From contig JAWKLK010000009.1 in assembly GCA_041392785.1 (NCBI GenBank), positions 62,001 to 126,000 of the forward strand: 64,000 bases of DNA, in the 5' to 3' direction. This stretch comes from OLB9 sp041392785. GTDB lineage: Bacteria > Bacteroidota > Bacteroidia > Chitinophagales > Saprospiraceae. A program made the translations under genes and the position numbers. The first letter of the stretch is position 1, and each line of letters starts with the position of its first letter. Below the pieces are notes generated by a model that ran no database searches, was not told the origin of the DNA, and saw only the letters and a program-made list of their open reading frames with translations. Of the stretch, positions 1 to 7,836 are shown piece by piece.

Positions 1-1310
1 GTCCCATTTGAGTTACATGAGCCTATAGAAACTGAGTAGCTATAAGATTTATATAATTCTTTACATATTTTTATTGTATTTGATGTCTGCGGAGGGAGGT
101 TCATGCCAAGGCTTGAGTTGAATGTGATTTGCGCATTTATATCAAGACAATCATTAGTGCCAAAATTGGATTTTGGAAACTCAAAACAAAATGTTTTGTT
201 TGCATCGTCAATTATCAAATTTTGAATGGTATATCCAGGCACAATTATATTGGCCACCGTCCAATTTCCACACAAAGTAGGCAGTGTATATGTACCACAA
301 ACTTGCGCCGTTTGGCCATCACAAGAATAGTATTCTATACCCACTTTAGGATCAAATTCTGATCCGTTGAGCTGAACGCTTCCCAAAGCGCTCCCAGTAC
401 ATGATTCACAAAACCCGTCAATGTAAGCATAACCAAAGTGGTCTGTTTGGCCACAATCTGCCGCTATGATTTCAACGGTGGCAATGGTTCCTATTTCAGA
501 AGATGGGATTTCAAACCTGTGACACGACCAATCCAAAACATCTAAGGCCAAATAATTGCAAGGATCTGGATAAATTTTATCACATTTCAGAATATCTGCA
601 GCAAAACAAAGCTCATCAGCAGGGGCTTTGTCGCATTTAATTGAAAAAAATGGTTGTTGATCATTGTGACCACTTGGGTTTTCTAACGCAAAAGCATACC
701 AAACTGTAAATCTCCTGTTTTCAGCCGTTACTTCAAAAGTTTTAATTACTCTATCTACTCCGCCATTACCTGCACATTGATTAATGTGCCCGTACCTGTT
801 GTTAATTCTCAGAGACTTATTTCCAAATTTAACTATTTGAATGTTTATCAATGGATCTACCCCGCTCGTCATTATTTCAATTCTGTTTGCTAAAGGCATA
901 GTGACAGGAGTCCATCCAGGTACATTAGGTGTACAGGTATTACTTCCTGATGTGTAGGTAGAAACAAATCCATCATAGTGTAAAAAATCTTGCTCAAATC
1001 CTCCATTGTCGCAAATGGTGACAGTGGTATTTGGTGAAGCACTTTGTTTCTCCGGAAAATACAGATTCATATACTCTTCCATGTGTTCCTGGATGTATTC
1101 ATGCCTAGCGGCTTCTTTGGCGCGGGCTTCGATTTCTTCTGGTGTAGCGACATGATCCTTCTCGCAGCTGTGCTTGGATCTCTCGGTAATCACTGCCATT
1201 TTTTGGCTATCCTTTAAATAGGTCGCTTGATAGTTCTGCACAGTTTGCTCAAAATCAGCGGTGCGCTGACCCGATACCCATTGTGTGCTCACCATCAAAG
1301 CAAAAAGCAT
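1..1310 (-). CDS. Secreted modular protein, 5' part (runs off the left edge)
   Basis: An uninterrupted minus-strand frame runs from ATG at 1310 to the window edge, about 436 codons with no stop. It begins MLFALMVSTQWVSGQ, a short hydrophobic stretch ending in a plausible signal peptidase I site (VSGQ). A charged, helical-looking stretch (about residues 55-85) follows, and then a Cys-rich module starting near ICDNGGFEQDF that looks like an extracellular adhesin or carbohydrate-binding-type domain. Composition (many N, T, G and paired Cys) resembles the giant surface protein at the other end of the window, so a large T9SS cargo protein is likely, but the C-terminus is not visible. The signal peptide lacks the usual N-terminal Lys/Arg; a better one lies upstream in another frame, across a heptamer repeat. 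I recognise no named family. Confidence 0.8.
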   Translation of the reverse strand, partial: MLFALMVSTQWVSGQRTADFEQTVQNYQATYLKDSQKMAVITERSKHSCEKDHVATPEEIEARAKEAARHEYIQEHMEEYMNLYFPEKQSASPNTTVTICDNGGFEQDFLHYDGFVSTYTSGSNTCTPNVPGWTPVTMPLANRIEIMTSGVDPLINIQIVKFGNKSLRINNRYGHINQCAGNGGVDRVIKTFEVTAENRRFTVWYAFALENPSGHNDQQPFFSIKCDKAPADELCFAADILKCDKIYPDPCNYLALDVLDWSCHRFEIPSSEIGTIATVEIIAADCGQTDHFGYAYIDGFCESCTGSALGSVQLNGSEFDPKVGIEYYSCDGQTAQVCGTYTLPTLCGNWTVANIIVPGYTIQNLIIDDANKTFCFEFPKSNFGTNDCLDINAQITFNSSLGMNLPPQTSNTIKICKELYKSYSYSVSIGSCNSNG

Positions 1311-1381
1311 TAAAAAGTTAAAAAGCGCTGAATTGCGAATTGCGAATTGCGAATTGCGAGGTAATGATTAAATTTTTTCAT
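1310..1381 (-). other. Putative 23-residue leader reading frame overlapping the secreted-protein start
   Basis: From ATG at 1381 a short frame starting MKKFNHYLAIRNSQFA runs through the heptamer repeats and ends at TAA (1312-1310). That stop shares one base with the ATG at 1310 (TAATG), so re-initiation is possible. With five (or two) heptamers instead of four, the ATG would fuse in frame with the downstream gene and give a Lys-containing N-terminus followed by a hydrophobic core. Either the gene is in a shifted state here or the leader is a translational coupler; an assembly error in the repeat is also possible. Confidence 0.5.
1331..1358. repeat. Four tandem heptamer repeats (AATTGCG)
   Basis: Four perfect copies of AATTGCG lie end to end between an upstream ATG (1381-1379, minus strand) and the start of the secreted protein (ATG 1310-1308). 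Seven is not a multiple of three, so each copy gained or lost changes the frame that the upstream ATG reads into. This is the layout of a slipped-strand contingency repeat, but phase variation itself is inference. Confidence 0.85.
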
Positions 1382-1702
1382 GAATAAAAAGTTTAAAAAA
1401 ATTAAAAAATAGATTTAAGTTCAACAGGAAGTGCTTCTATCAAAATGTCCCTTTCTCACTTTATTCAAATAGCATCCTGTTTCTGAAACAAATATAGGAA
1501 TAGTTTTTCTATTATGCAAATAAAATGTTAAAAAAGTAAATGTTTTTTGATCTGCTATACTTAAGGAGAAGCTGATATACCAAATAAGTTAACCAAAGGC
1601 GATATTAGAAATTGTAGATTTGGTGGAATAGCTTATTCACCTTTAATAGTAAACTTTCTCAAAAATGAAATATCGTAATAACTAACTCATGTTTTTATTT
1701 TC
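1382..1702. other. Intergenic stretch between secreted protein and rbfA
   Basis: About 320 bases of AT-rich sequence upstream of the minus-strand secreted protein and downstream of rbfA. It should carry the promoter of the secreted protein, but I see no exact TAnnTTTG element at a sensible distance. No RNA gene or convincing small reading frame is visible. Confidence 0.5.
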
Positions 1703-2080
1703 TTACTCTTCTTCCCCTACATAAGGTACATAATTTTGCTTGATATCTGCAAAAAGTGCATCAATTCTAGACATTTCATCTACCGTGTCATCCGTGTAAA
1801 AATAGATTTGAGGAATGCGGCGTACTTGATGTCTGATTCTTTTGGCTAGTTCTTGTTTTAAGATGTGGGTATGATTTACTATTTTCTTCAAAACATCTTC
1901 TTTGTTATCAGTATTAAAAATACTAAGGTATACTTTAGCTTGGCTTAAATCTGGAGAAATTTTAACGGTAGTAACAGAAACAAAAGCCGGATTATAAATC
2001 TGAAATCCATATTCTTGGAAAACTGGACTAAAACTTCGCTTAATCAATTCATTTATTTGCATTTGCCTTTTGCTATCCAT
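1703..2080 (-). CDS. rbfA: Ribosome-binding factor A (RbfA)
   Basis: RbfA is a small KH-like RNA-binding protein that acts in late maturation of the 30S subunit near the 5' end of 16S rRNA. The 125-residue product has the family pattern: an N-terminal helix (RQMQINELIKRSFSPVF), VSVTTVKISPDLSQAKVYLS in the middle, and a C-terminal RIPQIYFYTDDTVDEMSRID. Length is normal for the family. It is divergently oriented to recG, with about 110 bases between them. The acidic tail ends GEEE. Confidence 0.95.
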   Translation of the reverse strand: MDSKRQMQINELIKRSFSPVFQEYGFQIYNPAFVSVTTVKISPDLSQAKVYLSIFNTDNKEDVLKKIVNHTHILKQELAKRIRHQVRRIPQIYFYTDDTVDEMSRIDALFADIKQNYVPYVGEEE

Positions 2081-2143
2081 GATACATACACTTTAGTCAA
2101 TGAAAAACATAGTAGGCAGTAAAATGTTTATACTCCAAAGGTA

Positions 2144-2173
2144 TTGAACCATAGCGCCATTCTATTATCTTTG
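2144..2173 (+). promoter_or_regulatory. Bacteroidota-type promoter of recG
   Basis: TTG at 2144-2146, a 19-base spacer, and TATCTTTG at 2166-2173 match the TTTG/TTG-N19-TAnnTTTG consensus described for Bacteroides and Flavobacterium. Transcription would start near 2178-2180, about a dozen bases before the TTG start codon of recG. Confidence 0.6.
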
Positions 2174-2191
2174 CCATGACAATATCGTATT

Positions 2192-4315
2192 TTGGAAATC
2201 AATAAGTCTATTCTTAATACACCCATAGAATATGTAAAAGGCGTCGGTCCCGCCAAAGGTGAACTTTTCAGAAAGGAAATCGGAATTCACACTATTGAAG
2301 ATTTATTGTTCAATTATCCTTATAGATATGTTGACAAAAGTATCATCTACCCTATCAAAGACGCTCCTTCTGATGGTGATAATATTCAAATCCAAGGATT
2401 GCTCATTTCTCTCGAAAAGATAAAAGGAAAAAATGGTAAATATCGACTTTCTGGTGTACTGAAGGACGGTTCAGGATTTATTGATTTAGTTTGGTTTGCA
2501 GGTGTTGCTATCCTTGAGAAAATCCTGTTGGTGGGTACAAACTATATCGCATTTGGAAGAGTCATTCAATTCAATGGGAGCAAGACCATGACACATCCTG
2601 AAATGGAAAGCCCCAACACTTCAGAAAATCGCAGCTCATCAAATTTCGAACCCTTGTACAGTAGTACAGAGACATTGACGGCCCGTGGCGTAGATAATAG
2701 ATTCAGAAGAAAAATCATCAAATCGATACTGGATGTCCTGACGGAAAAAGATTTACCAGAAATAATTCCAAGTTATATCACTCAGAAATTGAAATTAATG
2801 CGTCGAATAGATGCAATAAAAATCATTCATACACCTTCAGATCTCACGGAAAAATCCAAAGCTGCGGACTATATCAAATTTGAAGAAATATTCCTTGTAC
2901 AAATGCGGGTCTTGCAAAGTAAGATATCCAAAACCAAACTGTATAAAAGCCCACCGATCACCAAAATAGGGTCTGCCTTTTATGAGTTTTATAATAATAG
3001 ATTGAGCTTTCAACTTACCGATGCTCAGAAAAGAGTGATTAAAGAAATAAGACATGACCTAGCTAAAGAAACACAGATGAACAGGCTCCTGCAAGGCGAT
3101 GTAGGCAGCGGCAAAACGATTGTAGCACTATTGTGTATGCTCATCATAAAAGATAATGGTATGCAATCATGCATCATGGCACCGACAGAAATATTGGCAC
3201 AACAACATTATAATTCGATCACATCAGCCCTTGGGGAAAACGCTATGGTTCGTGTGGCATTTCTCTCTGGAAGTGTAAAGAGCAAAGCAAGAACAACCAT
3301 TCTCAACGAACTTGAACAAGGAAATATAGACATTATCATTGGCACACATGCCTTGATAGAGCCACAAGTCAAATTTCGTAGATTGGGTTTGGCGATTGTG
3401 GATGAACAACATAGATTTGGTGTAGCACAAAGAGCTGCATTGTGGCAAAAAAAACAATCTCTTGCTCCGCATGTCTTAGTCATGACAGCCACTCCTATAC
3501 CGAGGACGCTTGCTATGACCATCTATGGAGATCTAGACGTATCCGTCATAGATGAATTGCCTCCTGGCAGGATGGAAATAAAAACCATGCATCTGAATGA
3601 TGCATCTAGAAACAGAATGATCGCTTTTTTACACAATGAAATTGCAGATGGAAGACAGGTGTATATTGTGTACCCACTCATAGAAGAGTCAGAAAAACTA
3701 GACTTACAATCACTTCAAAGCGGCTATGAAGCATTATTGCAATATTTTCCACCACCACAATTCCAAATTTCTATAGTCCATGGTAAAATGAAAGCAGCAG
3801 ATAAAGAGTGGGAAATGCAAAGATTTCTGAAAAAAGAAACCCAAATCATGGTTGCCACCACAGTCATAGAAGTGGGAGTAAATGTGCCTAATGCTACTGT
3901 GATGGTCATTGAAAACACTGAAAGATTTGGCTTATCTCAGTTACACCAACTAAGAGGAAGAGTGGGTCGAGGCGCCAAACAATCGTATTGTATTTTAATG
4001 TCTGATTACAAGGTAAGTAAGGAAGGAAAAGAACGAATACAGACCATGGTACGGACAACTAATGGCTTTGAAATAGCGGAAGCCGACTTAAGGCAAAGAG
4101 GCCCTGGAGACATTCAAGGTACGCAACAAAGTGGCATCTTGGATTTTAAATTGCTCAACATCAGCAAGGATGCCAAAATAGTAGAAACTGCAAGACATAT
4201 TGCTGAACGAATCATAGAAAAAGATCCAGAATTACAGTTGGATGCGCATGCTGCGTTGAAACAATACTTGCATGTGTTAAGGCAAAAACATAAGGATTGG
4301 GGTAGAATATCATAG
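2192..4315 (+). CDS. recG: ATP-dependent DNA helicase RecG
   Basis: RecG remodels stalled replication forks and branched recombination intermediates. The 707-residue protein has the N-terminal wedge/OB domain (starting around IEYVKGVGPAKG), then a superfamily 2 helicase core: Walker A GDVGSGKT near residue 302, the DEQH box (DEQHRFG) near 404, TATPIPRT, and C-terminal motifs including QLRGRVGRG and the RecG hallmark ADLRQRGPGDIQGTQQSG. Length is typical. The start is a TTG; an ATG at 2176 is out of frame and meets a stop after nine codons. A strong hairpin follows the gene. Confidence 0.97.
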   Translation: MEINKSILNTPIEYVKGVGPAKGELFRKEIGIHTIEDLLFNYPYRYVDKSIIYPIKDAPSDGDNIQIQGLLISLEKIKGKNGKYRLSGVLKDGSGFIDLVWFAGVAILEKILLVGTNYIAFGRVIQFNGSKTMTHPEMESPNTSENRSSSNFEPLYSSTETLTARGVDNRFRRKIIKSILDVLTEKDLPEIIPSYITQKLKLMRRIDAIKIIHTPSDLTEKSKAADYIKFEEIFLVQMRVLQSKISKTKLYKSPPITKIGSAFYEFYNNRLSFQLTDAQKRVIKEIRHDLAKETQMNRLLQGDVGSGKTIVALLCMLIIKDNGMQSCIMAPTEILAQQHYNSITSALGENAMVRVAFLSGSVKSKARTTILNELEQGNIDIIIGTHALIEPQVKFRRLGLAIVDEQHRFGVAQRAALWQKKQSLAPHVLVMTATPIPRTLAMTIYGDLDVSVIDELPPGRMEIKTMHLNDASRNRMIAFLHNEIADGRQVYIVYPLIEESEKLDLQSLQSGYEALLQYFPPPQFQISIVHGKMKAADKEWEMQRFLKKETQIMVATTVIEVGVNVPNATVMVIENTERFGLSQLHQLRGRVGRGAKQSYCILMSDYKVSKEGKERIQTMVRTTNGFEIAEADLRQRGPGDIQGTQQSGILDFKLLNISKDAKIVETARHIAERIIEKDPELQLDAHAALKQYLHVLRQKHKDWGRIS

Positions 4316-4321
4316 AAACAA

Positions 4322-4358
4322 AAATGCCTTATCTAATGCAATATTAGACAAGGCATTT
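4322..4358. terminator. Rho-independent-type hairpin between recG and the EF-G-like gene
   Basis: AAATGCCTT/AAGGCATTT plus TCTAAT/ATTAGA form a 15-bp stem with one mismatch and a GCAAT loop, just after the recG stop. It lies between two convergent genes and could serve both strands. Confidence 0.75.
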
Positions 4359-4428
4359 GGAAATGTCTTAATATACGTCGCTAGGTAATAATCTACATTA
4401 AGTGTTCATGACTGAACTCCAATTCAAA

Positions 4429-6555
4429 TCAATGATCATCCTCTTCTTCCTTATGCTCTGCTATCAATCTTTTCTGAATATCAGGTGTCACAGGCACATA
4501 TTCTGCAAATTCTCTAGTAAATTTAGCCTTTCCTTGTGATATTGATCGCAAGGTGGATGAATATTGGTACATTTCCGCTAGAGGTACTTTGGCTTTGATT
4601 TTCTGATAGTGCCCATCAGAATCCATACCCATAATGATTGCCCTGCGCGTCTGTAAATCACCCATGATGTCACCCATTGCTGCATCTGGACATGTAATAT
4701 CAACATTTTCTATCGGTTCTAGGATTTGAGGATTGGCATTCTTAAAGGCGTTTCTAAATGCTCCAATGGAGGCAAGCATAAATGCCATGTCATTGGAGTC
4801 TACAGAGTGCATTTTACCATCATAAATACTGACACGTATATCTTGACAGTTCGAACCAGTTAATGGGCCTTCTATCATTTTCTGCATGATACCTTTCTTA
4901 ATGGCACTTGAGTATTTAGCATCAATGGTTCCACCTACTATGCACCAGTAAAATGCCAATTTACCACCCCATTCTAATTCTTCAATTTCTTTATTTCTTA
5001 CCGTCAATCCCGTAGGATCTGGCATGCCTTCATAGTAAGGCTCTATTCGCATATGGACTTCTCCAAACTGTCCTGCGCCACCGCTTTGCTTTTTATGACG
5101 ATACATCTCATCTGCACTCTTAGTGATAGTTTCTCTATAAGGAATTCTTGGTGCTTCAAAATCCATATGAACACCATTCACTTTTTCGATCCGATATCTG
5201 ACTAAATCCAGATGCAATTGACCTTGCCCATGGATAATTGTCTGCTTAAGAGTCGCTGATTGTTCAACTTTAAGTGTTGGATCTTCTTCTTCAATTTGGT
5301 GAAGTGCTTTTATCAGTTTTTCCATATCACTCTTGCTCGGTGGTACCACAGCGGTTCTAATACGTGGAGTGGGAAAATGCACAGGATCAATGATCATCTC
5401 TAGACCCTTCGCATTCAAAGTATTATTAGTATGAGAATTTTTTAATTTTAAAGTAACTCCTAAGTCACCAGCTACCAATTTATCTACAACATTTCTCACT
5501 TTTCCATTCGCTTCATATACTTGGCTAATTCTTTCATGGGTGCCATTCTGCATATTTACCAAATCCTCATTAGAATGTATATTTCCTGAATACACTTTAA
5601 AGTAACTTACCAACCCAACCTGTGGCTCTGATATAGTTTTGAAAATAAACATGGATGGCTGACCTTCAGGATTGTATTGTGCCGTTTTTCCGTTTTCAAG
5701 CTCAAAGGGTGGCATATCCATTGGTGACGGTGCTATATCATTGATAAATCCCATGATTCGTCCACTACCCATGTTGTGTGTGGCAGAACAACAGAACACT
5801 GGAAATATCTGCTGATGCGCCAAAGCTATGCGAAGCCCGGCAGTAAGGTCTTCTTCTGATAATGTGCCTTGCTCAAAAAACTTTTCCATTAATCCATCTT
5901 CATTTTCAGCAGCAGCCTCTACCAATGCATTATGCATTTCTTTGGCTTTTGGCATTTCACTATCCGGGATTGGATGTTTTTCAGGTTTCCCACCATCTTT
6001 AGGAAATACATACATCACCATTCTTAATGCATCGATGATGCTATTGAAATCTTTGCCTTGATTATATGGATATTGGACTTCTATTACTTTGGATCCAAAT
6101 CTCTCTTTTGCTTGTTCGAGGGTATTCTCAAAATCAGATTTTTCATGGTCAACCTGATTTATTACAAAGATAGATGGAGTCTTAAAATCCTGTACATAAT
6201 CCCAAATCAACTCAGTGCCAACTTCAACACCATGAGAGCTATTAAGCAGTATCAAGGCGGTATCTGACACCTTCATGGATGCTACAACTTCACCAATGAA
6301 GTCATCAAATCCAGGAGTATCAAGAATGTTAATTTTACAATCTCTCCATTTCACATGTAATAATGTGGAAAACAATGAATTACCACGTTCTTGTTCAATA
6401 CTAGAAAAATCTGACAAAGTATTTCCGTTTTCTACAGAACCCATTCTAGATGTGGCTCCTGATTCATATAACATGGTTTCAGAAAAACTTGTCTTGCCAC
6501 ATCCTGAGTGGCCTAGTAGGACAATGTTTCTAATATTTTTTGATTCAACACTCAT
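4429..6555 (-). CDS. Elongation factor G-like GTPase (EF-G2 type)
   Basis: A 708-residue translational GTPase with EF-G-like domain order. G1 is GHSGCGKTS (residues 15-23), the G2 region reads RGNSLFS instead of RGITI, G3 is DTPGFDDF (about residue 80) and G4 is NQVD. Domains II-V follow, with GQGQLHLDLVRYRIEK and GAGQFGEVHMRIEP recognisable. In canonical EF-G the G3 motif is DTPGH, with the His needed for GTP hydrolysis; here it is Phe, as in the EF-G2-like paralogues that are not the main translocase. The role is therefore uncertain: an accessory ribosome factor, perhaps in recycling or stress. The gene stands alone on the minus strand, convergent with recG. Confidence 0.85.
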   Translation of the reverse strand: MSVESKNIRNIVLLGHSGCGKTSFSETMLYESGATSRMGSVENGNTLSDFSSIEQERGNSLFSTLLHVKWRDCKINILDTPGFDDFIGEVVASMKVSDTALILLNSSHGVEVGTELIWDYVQDFKTPSIFVINQVDHEKSDFENTLEQAKERFGSKVIEVQYPYNQGKDFNSIIDALRMVMYVFPKDGGKPEKHPIPDSEMPKAKEMHNALVEAAAENEDGLMEKFFEQGTLSEEDLTAGLRIALAHQQIFPVFCCSATHNMGSGRIMGFINDIAPSPMDMPPFELENGKTAQYNPEGQPSMFIFKTISEPQVGLVSYFKVYSGNIHSNEDLVNMQNGTHERISQVYEANGKVRNVVDKLVAGDLGVTLKLKNSHTNNTLNAKGLEMIIDPVHFPTPRIRTAVVPPSKSDMEKLIKALHQIEEEDPTLKVEQSATLKQTIIHGQGQLHLDLVRYRIEKVNGVHMDFEAPRIPYRETITKSADEMYRHKKQSGGAGQFGEVHMRIEPYYEGMPDPTGLTVRNKEIEELEWGGKLAFYWCIVGGTIDAKYSSAIKKGIMQKMIEGPLTGSNCQDIRVSIYDGKMHSVDSNDMAFMLASIGAFRNAFKNANPQILEPIENVDITCPDAAMGDIMGDLQTRRAIIMGMDSDGHYQKIKAKVPLAEMYQYSSTLRSISQGKAKFTREFAEYVPVTPDIQKRLIAEHKEEEDDH

Positions 6556-7071
6556 AACAAAAAGAATATTATAATTATTAAATGAAGTACATTATAGAGA
6601 AACTTTTCGTTTCTTCTTTAAAATCAATAAAGGTACAATCAATTTTAAAAGTAGACAAATAATTGATGTCTAAAGCATAATTGAAGCCATTCCAACAACA
6701 AATTATAATTATTTGCAATGTTTAATAATATGATTTTATGGAAGATATAACAAATTTGGAATTAAGTGATATTTATCATTGCGAACTATGATTTTCAATT
6801 GGACTAGATTTTAATTAAAATATCGAAGTAAACTCCATGACATGATAAAATTGTAAAACTCAATAAATGGGGAAAAAATATTCAATACATTATATATTTC
6901 GTATGTTTATCTGTTGGTACATCATATGGTAATAATAAAAGTTTAGTAATTTATAACTCTGTATAACTTCATTCATGAAATGAAAAAAATTTCTACTTTT
7001 GCAACTCGATTTTCATTTGACCCTTATTATTAATTTGTCATTTTTCTATTAAAATTCATAAAACATTAGCA
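6556..7071. other. AT-rich divergent intergenic region
   Basis: About 515 bases between the minus-strand GTPase and the plus-strand lipoprotein. It should hold both promoters. For the lipoprotein there is an exact -7 element at 6994-7001; for the GTPase only a near match (minus-strand TACCTTTA at 6635-6628). I see no RNA gene and no convincing small gene. Confidence 0.5.
6994..7001 (+). promoter_or_regulatory. -7 element (TACTTTTG) upstream of the lipoprotein gene
   Basis: The octamer TACTTTTG fits TAnnTTTG exactly and sits about 70 bases before the ATG at 7072. No good TTG element is seen at the expected distance, so the call rests on the -7 motif alone. Confidence 0.4.
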
Positions 7072-7824
7072 ATGCGGATATTATTTCTCTCTGCAATACT
7101 TATATTTACGTTGGCGCAATGCAAAAACGAATCATCGCATTCAACGAAAGAGACTGTGTCATCAGATTCAACCCCCATACCAACAGGTCCTGGCAAGGCT
7201 ATCGTTCAAAGAGATATACTTTCCAATGAGTTTAAAACTATTCGAGGTGTTATGACTCTGGATTTTGATACCATAATCATAAAAGAATGCAATACTAATA
7301 TACTTTACAAAGTGGTAGATACTTTAAACCGAATTGAACCCACTTTCAAATCTATCCATTCTCAATATCCAAGTAGTAGAGTATATGGGGAGATGGAAAT
7401 TGTAAAATCTAGAGATGCAAATTCAGGCAATTTTTATTTTGTCCATAAGCTTATTACTTTAAATCAACTGACGGAAAAATCTCATTGTGGTCCTGTTTCT
7501 ACCAATGCTATCATAGGTCAAGGTAATGAACCTGGGTGGAGAATTGAAATTGTATATTCAGACAATCCAGTATTACCTTATAATTTGGTCATGGATTATG
7601 GTCAAAGTAAAATGTCAGGAAGTATAAAAAAGGTGTCGGGCAACTTGCATAGTTTACCTCTTGTTTTCGAAGCAAAAGATGGAGATGGAAAATTACTTCA
7701 AGTCACAATTAAAAAGTCCTCTTGCACAGATGACGCAGGAAATCAATTTAATGAATCAATATCTGTAACGTACTTGGATAAAAAATTTAATGGATGTGCG
7801 AAACTTCCATTGAGTACAAAATGA
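7072..7824 (+). CDS. Lipoprotein with a GNEPGW-type domain (COG3650-like)
   Basis: 250 residues. The N-terminus (MRILFLSAILIFTLAQC) is a lipoprotein signal with the lipid-bearing Cys at 17; Gln before the Cys is less usual than Gly or Ala. After a Ser/Thr-rich linker comes a middle domain, and the C-terminal half has GQGNEPGWRIEI and ends with CTDDAGNQF and NGCAK. This resembles the GNEPxW...C...GCA pattern of COG3650-type envelope proteins of unknown role. Expected location is the periplasmic side of a membrane. The gene is convergent with tamB and shares a terminator hairpin with it. Confidence 0.65.
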   Translation: MRILFLSAILIFTLAQCKNESSHSTKETVSSDSTPIPTGPGKAIVQRDILSNEFKTIRGVMTLDFDTIIIKECNTNILYKVVDTLNRIEPTFKSIHSQYPSSRVYGEMEIVKSRDANSGNFYFVHKLITLNQLTEKSHCGPVSTNAIIGQGNEPGWRIEIVYSDNPVLPYNLVMDYGQSKMSGSIKKVSGNLHSLPLVFEAKDGDGKLLQVTIKKSSCTDDAGNQFNESISVTYLDKKFNGCAKLPLSTK

Positions 7825-7836
7825 CCATCGTCATTT
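7819..7836. terminator. Hairpin spanning the stop codons of two convergent genes
   Basis: AAATGAC-CATC-GTCATTT is a perfect 7-bp inverted repeat with a 4-base loop. It contains the stop of the lipoprotein gene (7822-7824) and reaches into the stop of tamB (7837-7835). The stem is short and AT-rich, so terminator strength is uncertain. Confidence 0.5.

Noticed and set aside
1331..1358. The heptamer copies as a CRISPR or origin-type iteron array
   Set aside because: Seven-base units without spacers and only four copies do not fit CRISPR, and no replication gene or DnaA-box cluster is near.
3208..3522. Minus-strand frames of about 80-100 codons inside recG
   Set aside because: They are antisense shadows of the helicase core, with no recognisable features.
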